From Corynebacterium uterequi (lineage in GTDB: Bacteria; Actinomycetota; Actinomycetes; Mycobacteriales; Mycobacteriaceae): a stretch of DNA of 64,000 nucleotides. The notes beneath the pieces are model-generated. The model was not told the DNA's origin. It made no database searches and was given only the letters and a program-made list of their open reading frames with translations. Within the stretch, counting starts at the first letter, position 1, and the number at the start of each line of letters is the position of its first letter. This document shows, piece by piece, positions 27,077 through 36,179 of the stretch. Location: contig NZ_CP011546.1 of assembly GCF_001021065.1 (NCBI RefSeq), forward strand, positions 1,798,001-1,862,000, given 5' to 3'. The translations under genes were made by a program, and so were the position numbers.

Positions 27077-27272
27077 GCGTTCCGTAGCGGTGCCGGTGTT
27101 GCCGGTCCGGCGTTGGTGAGGCGCCGGTACTGCCCGGGCGGGCTGGGGCTCTAGCGCCACGGCACTACGCGCTGCGACGGTCCAGGCATAACGACGGCCA
27201 TACGTTGCCGAGGAGACGGCTCCCGTACACGCCATCTTCGGCAACGTCATCGTCCACGGCCTCCGAGTCCAT
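27077..27272. other. Intergenic, glpK end to accessory patch
   Basis: GC-rich, no gene recognised. No clear intrinsic terminator was seen downstream of glpK. Confidence 0.3.
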
Positions 27273-27548
27273 TCAACTGGCCCGAGGGCACACGAGGTTG
27301 GAGCCGGTCCAGGCATCCCTCAAAGTCGCCGCAACCCTCCTCGTATCCCTGACTGCCGCGAGGCTGGCCGGGTTGAAGGAACCCCCGGGATGGTGCTCCT
27401 TCTCCAGCCACGGGTTGATGACCCGCATCCGTTGGCCGCCCCAATCCTGACACATCACTGCGAGCAGGTCCTGACAGGTCTCCCAGCTGAGCGGTCGTTT
27501 ACCTGTTTGCAGGCCTGCTATGTTGGCCCCGGGGAGTGGACGTCCCAT
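27273..27548 (-). CDS. Unknown small protein of accessory patch
   Basis: A 91-residue frame, preceded by AGGAAGACGAGGT. It has SWETCQDLLAVMCQDWGG and INPWLEKEHHPGGSF near its centre and a basic C-terminal end. I do not recognise the family; the antitoxin-like middle is only suggestive. The ATG lies inside another short frame read in a different phase (27518-27613), so the real gene may be a frameshifted remnant. Confidence 0.35.
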   Translation of the reverse strand: MGRPLPGANIAGLQTGKRPLSWETCQDLLAVMCQDWGGQRMRVINPWLEKEHHPGGSFNPASLAAVRDTRRVAATLRDAWTGSNLVCPRAS

Positions 27549-27613
27549 ACCTCGTCTTCCTTTGTTAGCTCCTCTGTGGTGAACTCGAGCAGTGCCGGGT
27601 CGAAGGGTCGCAC
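27518..27613 (-). CDS. Possible 31-residue peptide overlapping downstream ORF
   Basis: GTG at 27613 opens VRPFDPALLEFTTEELTKED and ends WDVHSPGPT at TAG 27518-27520. Acidic residues dominate. It could be the true N-terminal part of the next frame, displaced by a frameshift, or an upstream leader peptide. There is no family match. Confidence 0.25.
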   Translation of the reverse strand: MRPFDPALLEFTTEELTKEDEVWDVHSPGPT

Positions 27614-27953
27614 TGTTGTCCCCCTATGCGGCCAGGGGGATTTCGGGTCGTTACGCCGATCATTGTGTGGTTCCCCTCAGCATTGCAACGAAGATTCATT
27701 TCAGCACAATCAACATTGCGACTCACGGAACCCCAGTCGGCAGAACGCCTGTCGAGCGAGTTTGAACACAGCCCCCTAGGGCAACCTCGATTCCCGGATA
27801 TACGCTCCTACCTGCGTCAATGGTCGCCATTAATGCGAGCAAGTCTTCTGAGAGATCCCCTCACTCCGGCCCCAGTCAGCATGCAGTCAAAGTTGATTGC
27901 AACGCAACGAAGATAGAATGCAAGTGCAATGCATCTGCAATATACTTTCGGGC
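27614..27953. other. Intergenic, accessory patch
   Basis: About 340 bases with no gene recognised. The base composition falls toward the AT-rich stretch that follows. Open frames here are short and without family-like residues. Confidence 0.3.
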
Positions 27954-28091
27954 GTGGGAACCATCAACATAGCTGAGCTCGTCAACACGCTTCGCGACCA
28001 TGGGACGGACACCTGAGATATCGAGGCCAAGGCCGCCCGCCACAAGCTCAGAAAGAAGAGCCAGTTTACTGCTATGATTGTCCCATCTTAA
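27954..28091 (+). pseudogene. AlbA_2/Schlafen-type DNA-binding protein, N-terminal remnant
   Basis: From a GTG at 27954 the reading INIAELVNTLRDHGTDT, then TGA, then DIEAKAARHKLRK matches the start of AlbA_2 (AAA_4) domain proteins, which often read xxELVxTLRxHGTDTxDIEAKxA...L. These proteins occur in mobile and defence contexts. Here a nonsense codon interrupts the motif, and homology ends after about 34 residues. It is a short trace, so confidence is moderate. Confidence 0.45.
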
Positions 28092-28306
28092 TTCCCGAAG
28101 GCTCCAACAACGATGAGACCTCGGGACGGGGTCCCCCTGGCGGCCATCGGGGGTTCATTCTTTCGAGAAGTGTAAGAGTTGATTCGAAAGGAACTGCGGT
28201 GGCCGCCCTCATAAGATCGTCGGGGCGACTACCGGCAGCTATAGACACGCAACGCCCATGGGCCCAGTCATACGGAAAAATTATATCCGCCAGGAAGAAG
28301 ATTGCC

Positions 28307-28714
28307 TCAATCCCGTTCAGCCCAATCCAAGAGAGAACCGTTTACTCCGACAAAGAGGTAAGCAATAATAGGGAATAGCAAAGTTGGCACCGATAAAACT
28401 CCCTGCCACCACCCCACCGTTGCTGGAATATAGGTGAGAAATAGTGGCACAAAGGATCGACCAAGGAACATTCTAGATTTCATGACATTATATCGGGGGG
28501 CAAAATATAGTAAAGTTCCAAACAGTATCAGCACTGAGGTCAGCCCCAAACCATAGTTTAACCAATTACTTGCATTCACTAAACAATCATATACCGCTCC
28601 TGAAGATGGGACCGACAACGTCAGAAGCCAAAAAAGGTTCAGAAGTTTCTCTCTCTTTTGGACAATCCGTGTTTCCCCAGGGCAAGCTTGACAGTTCCGC
28701 GACATCACACACAT
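28307..28714 (-). CDS. AT-rich membrane protein of unknown function
   Basis: A frame of 135 residues with about four hydrophobic segments (LLNLFWLLTLSVPSSG, LGLTSVLILFGTLLYFAP, FVPLFLTYIPATVGW and VPTLLFPIIAYLFVGV). Its GC content is well below that of the core genes around it, which points to recent transfer. Upstream cysteines (CQACPG) are near the start, and the exact start is uncertain. No family was recognised. Confidence 0.45.
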   Translation of the reverse strand: MCVMSRNCQACPGETRIVQKREKLLNLFWLLTLSVPSSGAVYDCLVNASNWLNYGLGLTSVLILFGTLLYFAPRYNVMKSRMFLGRSFVPLFLTYIPATVGWWQGVLSVPTLLFPIIAYLFVGVNGSLLDWAERD

Positions 28715-28832
28715 CCCTCAACGTAGTGTTCGGGGGTCACCCCAACGGAGGGAGGTGTAACCGAACACGTAAAACCAACCTGTGCCGACATAACCTTTCA
28801 TAGGTAATCTCCGACTCCTTCGTCAATCTGGT

Positions 28833-29099
28833 TCAGGGCCAACGTTTTCTGGCGATGAACGTTTCCATATCGCCAATCCCAAGGACTCGTCTACGGACTC
28901 CTGAAATCTGTGCGTGTGTTGGGCACGAGTCCTGAGCAGTGACGCGCTCCGACTCGTAGCCTAAGTGGCGCAATTCTCCCAGCTCGCCCTCGAGGGGAAA
29001 ATTTTGGTCACCCACAGCGGGATCGATCATCCCAGAACACTGCGTATACTTGGGGTGGAAGTTTGCCGCCAGGTGCGCTCCAGCTGTTCCTAAGTGCAC
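28833..29099 (-). CDS. Short unknown ORF
   Basis: An 88-codon frame (MHLGTAGAHLAANFHPKYTQ at the start, RRRVLGIGDMETFIARKRWP at the end) without a recognised domain or a good ribosome binding site. It may be the edge of a deleted gene or a chance frame in this low-GC region. Confidence 0.25.
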   Translation of the reverse strand: MHLGTAGAHLAANFHPKYTQCSGMIDPAVGDQNFPLEGELGELRHLGYESERVTAQDSCPTHAQISGVRRRVLGIGDMETFIARKRWP

Positions 29100-29738
29100 G
29101 CCCTAGTTCCTTCTCCTAGACTGCACGGTCTTTGGTTCCATGCTAACGAGCCTGGGGAGGCGTGCCTAGATTTGAAATGAGAGATGACCCTCTAGGCTCA
29201 AGATTTTTGCAAATTATTGACTTCTCCGGATTATTACGGTAGGGTATTGCCTTTCACCTCTGCTTTTAGGTGAAACTCCCCCCCTTGGGGTTAGCGCCGT
29301 ACCCTTTCTCCGGTCATCGGCTTCCGCTGCTTCTCGCTATCCGCACGACGCTGTCGATTTCAACGACGGCAGAGAGCCCTTGGTGCTTCCACAGTGCTCT
29401 CCCTCCCGCCGCAACCGCGGCGGGATAGAGGCGTCCGCGCCCACTGTCCTCACCGCTTCTTTGCTGGATAGTTCGGTGCTGCTCGGGCGTTGGGGTGTCA
29501 CTCGCTACCGTCGCATTGGCAGGCTAGAGCCACGATTCTTCGGCTACCAAGCCTGAGCACCCTCGAGGCTTCGCCACTGCGCGGGCCTGAACCTATTGGC
29601 CAGCGCTCTCGAGGCATCGCAACCTGCGAGCTTGTGCGCCTTAAGGACACGTCGGGCACGGTAAAGACCCTGCTGGCCGCCGTGGCTTCCGGTACTTTTT
29701 AACAAAGTAGTCCCCGCCCGCCAAAGGACCCCGCGCCC
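29100..29738. other. Long non-coding stretch before hsdR
   Basis: About 640 bases without a convincing gene. It contains a possible structured RNA at 29242-29304 and, near 29408, a perfect palindrome-like CCCGCCGCAACCGCGGCGGG. The last 100 bases before hsdR end in TTTTTAAC, but no clear promoter elements were identified. Confidence 0.35.
29242..29304 (+). ncRNA. Candidate structured RNA (three stems)
   Basis: GGGTA (29242-29246) can pair with TACCC (29300-29304), enclosing TTTCACCT/AGGTGAAA (29252-29259 with 29268-29275) and CCCC-TT-GGGG (29281-29290). Such a nested three-stem layout is unusual in this otherwise featureless region. No known RNA family was matched, and function is unknown. 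Confidence 0.3.
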
Positions 29739-32700
29739 ATGACCACACCGCACCGCACCAACTTTGCCTTCGTCGGCCTCGCCTTCCCCCGGCTGCTGGC
29801 GGACTGCCGCAACCTCGAAGCAGCTGCGCTGACGAACCCGCGGGCGTCGGCCATGCAGGCGCGGTTCGTGGCCGATCAGGTGGTCCGGCACGTCTGCGCC
29901 TTCCTCACCGTCCCTGCGTCGGCCGAGGCCTCGTTTGCCGATCTCGCCAAGGATCCGCGGTTCCGCCGCTTCGCGCCCGACGCCATCAACACCAAGATTG
30001 CTGCGGTGCGCCGCTTCGGCAATAGCGCCGCCCACGGCGCTGGCTTCATTGACCCGACGCGGATGGCGCGCGTGGTCCAGCATCTCTACGACATCCTCGT
30101 CTGGGCGGCGGCGAATACCTCCGGGCTGGGTCAGGCTGCGCTGCCCACCACGGGTTTTGACCCCAGCATCCTCACCCAGGCCCCTAAGCAGGCACAACTC
30201 AACGACCGTCAACTCAGCGCGTTGGAAAGGCAGCTATCCCAGCGCACACAGGAGACTCTCCAGCTCACCGAGCAGCGCGAGCAGGCCCTACGCCGCGCCG
30301 AGCAGGCCTTGGAGGAGGCTCAGCGCTTCAAGAAAAAAGCCGCCGCTGACGCCTTGGCCAAAGAAGAGTTGGAACGGGAGTTCGCGCAGCTCAAAGCGCA
30401 GCTTGAAGAACAGACCCGCCGGGACCTCGTGGCTGCCCAAAAGGATGCGGGCCAGGTGGACACCTCCTCGATGTACACCATCAGCGAGGCCGATACGCGG
30501 CGCGACGTCATCGACCCGATGCTGGCCACAGCCGGGTTCAGTCGGGATAGAGGAAACCTCCTGGAGGAGTATCGCCTGCCCAGCGGCGCGAGGATTGACT
30601 ACGCGCTCATGGGCAGCGACGGGCGCGTCCTGGCCATCGTGGAGGGGAAGAAGTCCGGGGCTGCGCCGTCGGCGGGCCGTGAGCAGGCCCGCCAGTATGC
30701 GGATGAGGTAGAGCGGGCCACGGGCCATCGGCCGGTCATCTTTTACACCACCGGCTACCTCGTTTACCTGTGGGATGATGCCCTGGGCTATCCGCCACGG
30801 GAAGTAGAAGGCTACGCCACCGCCGACGAGCTGCATCAGATCATCAGCAAACGCACGCAGCGTAGGCCGCTAGCCACCACAGCGCACGACACGGCAATCG
30901 CCGGGAGGCCATATCAGGAGGAGATGATCCGGGCAGTCACCGAGCGCTTCGAGGCCGGCCACCGCCGCGCCTTGGTGGTCATGGCGACCGGCACCGGCAA
31001 GACCCGGGTATCCCTGGCGCTGATCAAACTGCTTCAACGGGCCGGCTGGGTGAAAAACGTGCTCTTCCTCGCGGACCGGGTCTCTCTGGTCAACCAGGCC
31101 GCACGCGCCTTTTCCGCCCTGTACCCGGAAGCCGGCGTGGTTAACCTCCTGGAATCCAACCCCGGTCCGGGCAGCATCTACGTGTCTACCTACCCCACGA
31201 TGATGGGGCTCTTAGGCACCGGTTTCAGCCCTTATTACTTTGATCTCATTGTCCTTGACGAGGCCCACCGCAGCATCTACAACCGCTACCAGCGCATCAT
31301 CGACTACTTTGATGCCTTCCTTCTGGGGCTCACCGCCACCCCGCGCGACGAGGTGGACCACAACACCTACGGCCTGTTTCACCTCCGCGACGGCCAGCCG
31401 ACCGGTGACTATAGCCTGAGCCGGGCCATCGATGAGGCCTACCTAGTGCCTTTCAAGGCCTTCGCCGCGACGTCCGTCGTCCTTCACTCCGGCATCGCCT
31501 ACTCCGAACTCAGCGACGAGGAAAAGATCGCCTGGGATAACCAAGAGTGGGGAGTCGATGAGGACGGCACGCCACTGGCCGCCCCGGAGCGAGCACACGC
31601 CGCGGAGATCAACGCCACGCTGCTCAATACCACGACGATTGACCTGGTCCTCACCCAAGTCCTCGAGCACGCCATCAAGGTCAATGGGGCGGACCGGATG
31701 GGCAAGACCATCATCTTCGCCCGCAGCCAGCAGCACGCCGACGCCATCTACCGCCGCCTACGGATCATCAATCCGCAGGTCAGCGCGGAAGTCATCACGT
31801 ATCAGTCCTCCCGTTCCCAGGCGCTCATTGACAGCTTCTCCGCTACTACGGCCGACTCCGTCGACGTCGCCATCAGCGTGGACATGCTCGACACGGGCAT
31901 CGACGTCCCCGAGGTCGTCAACCTCGTGTTCTTCAAACCCGTGCACTCGCAGACGAAATTCTGGCAGATGATCGGCCGCGGCACCCGCCTGTGCCCGGAT
32001 CTCTTCGGCCCCGGCCTGGACAAGAAGGAGTTCTTCGTCTTCGACTACTGCGATAACCTCCGCCGCTTCAGCAGTGAGGTGGAACCGGGTCGTACCGATG
32101 GCTCCGCCCAGCGCTCCTTGAGCGAGCGGCTCTTCATCGCCCGCATTCAGCTCCTCGACGCGCTGCGCAGCGTCAATGAGCAACATGACGGCCTCACCGC
32201 CGACCTCACCGAGCTGTTGCGCACGCAGGTTGCCAGCGTCCCTATAGATTCCCCGCTTATCGCGCCCGCCACGCGACCCATCGTGGAGAAGTTCCGCCGG
32301 GCCCTAACGTGGGAAGCGCTCGACGCCGCCCTGCTCGCCGAAGCCGAAGAGCACCTGGCGTCGCTGCCTTTCGCCTCCTCAGGTGAGGAAGAATATGCCA
32401 AGCGCTTCGACCTGCTCATCGTGGGCATGCAAGTGCGTCTCGCCAATGATGAACCTATCGGTGACGCGGCAGAGGAGAAGGTCAGACGGCTGGCGCGCAA
32501 CCTGCTGACGAAGACGACGGTCCCCGCCATCGCCGAACGCGCTGACATGCTCGAGGAGGCCGCCCGCGAGTCATGGTGGGAGTCGGTGAGCGTCGACGAA
32601 CTCGAGGCGCTACGACGCGGTGTGCGTCACCTCATCCGATACGTCGACCGGGGTCACCGCAATGTGGTTACCGTCGACGTCGCCGATGAGCTGGGCGCGC

Positions 32701-33215
32701 TGGAGCATAGTGTGCTCGACGCCCTCCATGCCGCCGGCACCGTGGTGGAAAGCTCCCTGGAAGAAAAACTACGCGAGTTCCTCAAAGGCCACGGTGACGC
32801 GCTGGTGCTGCAGAAGATTCGCCGGGCGATCCCGTTGACCACGGTGGACGTCGAGCACCTCGAAGAGCTGGTGGCGCAGGCCCAGGCCGGGAATGTTAAG
32901 GATCTTCACGAGCGCCTCGGCGTCTCCTTGCCGCGCTTCGCTCGGGATGTAGTGGGGTTGGATCGCGACGCCGCCCGGGAGGCTTTCGCCGATCTTCTCG
33001 ACGGCGCCACTCTCAACTCCTTGCAGTTGAAGTTCATGAACCAGCTCATCGAGGGCCTGGTGCACAACGGCCATGTCACCCTCGGCGAGCTCTTCGAGGC
33101 ACCGTATAACGACTATGGGACTCCGTTGGACGTGTTTGAGGACAACATCGCCACCGTCACCACGCTCAAGAACCGGCTGGAGGATCTAGAACGAAGAGTG
33201 GATCCCGTCGCCTAA
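29739..33215 (+). CDS. hsdR: Type I restriction enzyme R subunit (orphan)
   Basis: A 1158-residue protein. An N-terminal DUF4145-like segment is followed by a coiled coil (about residues 150-230), the HsdR_N nuclease region (ARIDYALMG...LAIVEGKKSG, the D...ExK pattern), and a superfamily 2 helicase with Walker A MATGTGKTR (about 415), DEAHRS (about 506) and GLTATP, then a C-terminal EcoEI-type domain. Type I R subunits translocate DNA and cut far from the site, but need HsdM and HsdS. No hsdM or hsdS lies next to this gene, so it is orphan here, or acts with distant partners, or as a stand-alone helicase-nuclease. The core-like GC differs from the patch upstream. Confidence 0.85.
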   Translation: MTTPHRTNFAFVGLAFPRLLADCRNLEAAALTNPRASAMQARFVADQVVRHVCAFLTVPASAEASFADLAKDPRFRRFAPDAINTKIAAVRRFGNSAAHGAGFIDPTRMARVVQHLYDILVWAAANTSGLGQAALPTTGFDPSILTQAPKQAQLNDRQLSALERQLSQRTQETLQLTEQREQALRRAEQALEEAQRFKKKAAADALAKEELEREFAQLKAQLEEQTRRDLVAAQKDAGQVDTSSMYTISEADTRRDVIDPMLATAGFSRDRGNLLEEYRLPSGARIDYALMGSDGRVLAIVEGKKSGAAPSAGREQARQYADEVERATGHRPVIFYTTGYLVYLWDDALGYPPREVEGYATADELHQIISKRTQRRPLATTAHDTAIAGRPYQEEMIRAVTERFEAGHRRALVVMATGTGKTRVSLALIKLLQRAGWVKNVLFLADRVSLVNQAARAFSALYPEAGVVNLLESNPGPGSIYVSTYPTMMGLLGTGFSPYYFDLIVLDEAHRSIYNRYQRIIDYFDAFLLGLTATPRDEVDHNTYGLFHLRDGQPTGDYSLSRAIDEAYLVPFKAFAATSVVLHSGIAYSELSDEEKIAWDNQEWGVDEDGTPLAAPERAHAAEINATLLNTTTIDLVLTQVLEHAIKVNGADRMGKTIIFARSQQHADAIYRRLRIINPQVSAEVITYQSSRSQALIDSFSATTADSVDVAISVDMLDTGIDVPEVVNLVFFKPVHSQTKFWQMIGRGTRLCPDLFGPGLDKKEFFVFDYCDNLRRFSSEVEPGRTDGSAQRSLSERLFIARIQLLDALRSVNEQHDGLTADLTELLRTQVASVPIDSPLIAPATRPIVEKFRRALTWEALDAALLAEAEEHLASLPFASSGEEEYAKRFDLLIVGMQVRLANDEPIGDAAEEKVRRLARNLLTKTTVPAIAERADMLEEAARESWWESVSVDELEALRRGVRHLIRYVDRGHRNVVTVDVADELGALEHSVLDALHAAGTVVESSLEEKLREFLKGHGDALVLQKIRRAIPLTTVDVEHLEELVAQAQAGNVKDLHERLGVSLPRFARDVVGLDRDAAREAFADLLDGATLNSLQLKFMNQLIEGLVHNGHVTLGELFEAPYNDYGTPLDVFEDNIATVTTLKNRLEDLERRVDPVA

Positions 33216-33355
33216 TCGCTGAGGCCGCAGCAGGGTCGACGCGTTCAGCGCACGGAAGCGGCGTCACCGAGCTGTGGTTCCAGACTGCGCCCGCCTACCC
33301 CGTGCTGAGGAGTGACTCGTTCGCAGGGGTTACCTCAGCACGGCAAGCGAAGGAA

Positions 33356-34441
33356 CTACGAGGAGGAACCGGCAATAAGGCCTGCAAGCAGCTCAAGTCC
33401 TTCGGCGGCGTCGGAGGAGAGCGTCGGGGAAGCAGGAGCGTCTCCCGGCGCCGTTGCGCCAGAGCCGGTAGTGGGTGCGGGAGCAGGGCCTAGGGTGGCG
33501 TCCGCCCACTGGTTGAACTCCGCCATCTCCTCATTCAGGGGCTTGAAGTCGCCATCGTGGGCTGCCGTGGATGCCGGCAGCGTGAAGCGTTCGGCCACGT
33601 GGCCGTCGGGCACGCCGAAGGCTGCGGCCAACGCGCTGTCCAGCGGCTGGGTGCGGCTGATAGAGCTCAGCTCCTGGGACGTCACGCCGATGACCCTATT
33701 GGTCCGCGGGTCATAGTTGACCCCGCCGGAGTCTCCGTGCTCGAAGTTCATTCCCGTGGAAAACACCGCGTCGGTGGTGCGGAACAGCTGCACGCCGCAG
33801 GAATGCCCGCTGGTCTGGCCGTGCTTGCAGATCGGGTTGCCCATGTTGTCCGCCGACGATCCCCATGGGGCCACTTCAGGGAAATCCACTACCCCGGTCA
33901 GCTCCACCGGATGCCCGCTGGGTTTACCGGCGGCATCGATGGAGTCGGCCACCCGGGTGCCGTCGACGCCAGGTTCGAGCGTCACCACTCCCCAGTCGGC
34001 GCCGGTCATGAGGTCCAGGAGCAGCATCGGGGATAAAGGGGCTCCCGGGTTCGCGGCGAAGTCAATGTGCCACTGGTCGGCGGTTCCGATGAGCTCGAGG
34101 CCGTCTTTCTTGGGGGCGTAGACCACGCCGCTAGGAACGAATTGGCCTTGAGACTGCGTCCCCGGCAGCGCCGCCACGCAATGCCCGGCGGTGACGAGGA
34201 CCTCTCGCTTGGTGCCATCGGCCAGGGTGATGGTGCCGGGGACACCTTGGCTGCAGCGAGCGGTGTCCAGCTCAGCGGGCAGAGCCGGGTGAGTGGGGAC
34301 CTTGGCAGTGACCACCATGGGTGCTCCCGGGGCCACCGTCGCGGCCGTAGCGAATGGAATCCCGGCAGTCAGGCACGCCGCACTGGCAACGAAAGCGCCG
34401 CTGAGAACAGCCAGGCGGTGGAGAGAAAAGGCCATGTACAC
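33356..34441 (-). CDS. Secreted trypsin-like serine protease
   Basis: A 361-residue protein with an N-terminal signal peptide (about 30 residues, ending near FATAATVAPG). The S1 triad is visible: His in VTAGHCVAAL, Asp in GADWGVVTLEP and Ser in FEHGDSGGVNY. The C-terminal about 100 residues are an extra Ala/Pro/Thr-rich region. It would cleave extracellular proteins, and cysteines near CKHGQTSGHSC should form a disulfide. It lies downstream of a related but shorter paralogue on the same strand. Confidence 0.85.
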   Translation of the reverse strand: MYMAFSLHRLAVLSGAFVASAACLTAGIPFATAATVAPGAPMVVTAKVPTHPALPAELDTARCSQGVPGTITLADGTKREVLVTAGHCVAALPGTQSQGQFVPSGVVYAPKKDGLELIGTADQWHIDFAANPGAPLSPMLLLDLMTGADWGVVTLEPGVDGTRVADSIDAAGKPSGHPVELTGVVDFPEVAPWGSSADNMGNPICKHGQTSGHSCGVQLFRTTDAVFSTGMNFEHGDSGGVNYDPRTNRVIGVTSQELSSISRTQPLDSALAAAFGVPDGHVAERFTLPASTAAHDGDFKPLNEEMAEFNQWADATLGPAPAPTTGSGATAPGDAPASPTLSSDAAEGLELLAGLIAGSSS

Positions 34442-34505
34442 CCCTCAAAAAGGTACGAGCGATAAGGAAGCACTCGCTATCCTATAGAAGAGTTCAACGA
34501 CAGGT

Positions 34506-35258
34506 TTAGTGGGCAACCTGAGCGGCGGTGGCGACCTCTCCGTCGGCTAGGCCGTAGGCGTCTTGGAGGATGGCATCAGCGGTTTGGGTGCGCCCGACGG
34601 CACCGAAATTTTCCACCGTGATGCCGATGATCTCACCGGTTCGCGGGTCGTAATTGATGCCGCCGGAGTCACCGGGGGCAAATCCCAGGCCGGAGCTGTA
34701 GACAGAGTTATAGGTACGGAAGAGCTGAGTTCCGCATGTATGCCCCGTCGTCAGGCCGATCTTGCAGATCGGGTCCCCGGCATTATCGAAGCTCACTTCT
34801 TTTAGGCCGGTGGGGCGATAATCCCGAACCCCGGTGAGTTCCACGTCACCGTCCGGTGTGTCAATGACCGCGCCGGAGGCGGAGTCGTCGACGAGCACCG
34901 TCGCCCAGTCCGCGCCCGTCGTCATGCGGATGAAACCGGCGAGGGTCTCGCCGGGGGTGTTGGCGGCCAACTTCACCTTGTCGAGGGCGCCGACGCGGGC
35001 GCCGCTGGAGGAGTAGACAGCGTCGGCCTGCCACCCGGCGTCGTCCGTGGCACAGTGACCGGCGGTGAGCATGATACGTGCCGTCGGCTGGCCGGGACGC
35101 TCGACGCTCAGCACCGGCCCCGCCGTGCAGTCGAGGCTACGGGTCCCGCCCACCGTGAGCAGGGCCTCACCCGGGGTGACGGCCGATGCGGGTGGGACCA
35201 GGGCCGCCGCCGCCATCGTCGTCGCCACCGCCGCAGTGATTCGGGACACGGACCTCAT
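34506..35258 (-). CDS. Secreted trypsin-like serine protease, shorter paralogue
   Basis: A 250-residue S1-family protein with a signal peptide (first about 26 residues, TTMAAAALVPPASA). The triad lies in LTAGHCATDD, GADWATVLVDD and FAPGDSGGINY. It shares the segments around the triad, CKIGLTTGHTCG and YDPRTGEIIGIT, with the neighbour at 33356, so the pair arose by duplication. It lacks the long C-terminal extension. Probable extracellular degradative enzyme. Confidence 0.85.
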   Translation of the reverse strand: MRSVSRITAAVATTMAAAALVPPASAVTPGEALLTVGGTRSLDCTAGPVLSVERPGQPTARIMLTAGHCATDDAGWQADAVYSSSGARVGALDKVKLAANTPGETLAGFIRMTTGADWATVLVDDSASGAVIDTPDGDVELTGVRDYRPTGLKEVSFDNAGDPICKIGLTTGHTCGTQLFRTYNSVYSSGLGFAPGDSGGINYDPRTGEIIGITVENFGAVGRTQTADAILQDAYGLADGEVATAAQVAH

Positions 35259-35378
35259 CTACCACTCCTGACACTGTGGGTTACCGCCGTTTAACCGTTT
35301 CACCCTAGCATTTTCCTCCCCCTAGGTGCACTAGTCTGAGCAGGGTACTGCCCCACGGACTCCGTCGAAAGGGAAACG

Positions 35379-36179
35379 ATGTCTCTTCCTCCCCCCTCCC
35401 CTACCGCCATCGCCGTGGTCACCGGTGCCTCGCAGGGAATCGGCGAGGCCATCGCCCGCCGCCTGGCTAGCTCCGGGCACAACCTGTTGCTCGTTGCCCG
35501 GCGCGCCGACGTGCTAGACCGAATCGCCGAAGAGCTCACCTCTGCCCACGGCGTCACCGTCGAGGTTCATGCGGCCGACCTGTCGCAGGAGGACCAGGTC
35601 ACTGAGCTGATCGAGGCCCTCGACGGCCGGGAGGTGTCCATCCTCGTCAACTCGGCCGGCATCGCCAGCTTCGGCCCCTTCCTGCGCCAGGATTGGACCT
35701 ATGAGCAGCAACAATTCCAGCTCAACGCCACGGCCGTGTTCCGGCTCACCCACGCCTGCGTTCACCCCATGGTCGCCCGAGGCTCGGGGGCGATTCTCAA
35801 CGTCGGCTCTGCGGCCGGGAACCTGCCCATCCCCAACAACGCGACGTATGTGTTCACCAAGGCGGGCGTCAACACCTTCACCGAGGCGCTGCACTACGAG
35901 CTCGCGGGAACGGGAGTGCACTGCACGTTGTTGGCACCGGGGCCGGTGCGAGAGCCGGAGATCCCGGAGGCCGAGCGCAGCATCGTGGACAAGGTGGTCC
36001 CGGACTTTTTGTGGACGACGTACGAGTCCTGCGCCGTCGACGCTTTAGAGGCGCTGTCGCGCAATCGCCGACGGGTGGTGCCCGGCCCCTTGTCCAAGGC
36101 GATGGACGTCGTGTCCACCTATGGCCCGAAACCGCTGCTCAGCCGGGTCCTCGGCGCGTTCTACGCCAAGATGGGCTAG
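35379..36179 (+). CDS. cmrA: Short-chain dehydrogenase, mycolate reductase type
   Basis: A 266-residue SDR. The NADP-binding motif is VVTGASQGIGEAIA, NSAG follows in the expected place, and the active-site pattern is YVFTK with the preceding serine in NVGSAAG. In Corynebacteriales, CmrA reduces the beta-keto group of newly made mycolic acid; the gene lies near orn and tRNA-His in mycobacteria, as here (3 kb away). SDR specificity cannot be read from sequence alone. It ends against the convergent nrdG. Confidence 0.75.
   Translation: MSLPPPSPTAIAVVTGASQGIGEAIARRLASSGHNLLLVARRADVLDRIAEELTSAHGVTVEVHAADLSQEDQVTELIEALDGREVSILVNSAGIASFGPFLRQDWTYEQQQFQLNATAVFRLTHACVHPMVARGSGAILNVGSAAGNLPIPNNATYVFTKAGVNTFTEALHYELAGTGVHCTLLAPGPVREPEIPEAERSIVDKVVPDFLWTTYESCAVDALEALSRNRRRVVPGPLSKAMDVVSTYGPKPLLSRVLGAFYAKMG

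Noticed and set aside
28092-28380. An open plus-strand frame after the AlbA_2 trace
   Set aside because: It has no start codon in context, unnatural composition and no recognised motif.
29544-30212. A 222-codon minus-strand frame at the start of hsdR
   Set aside because: It lies antisense to the hsdR N-terminus, has no recognised domain and no ribosome binding site; a shadow of a GC-rich gene.
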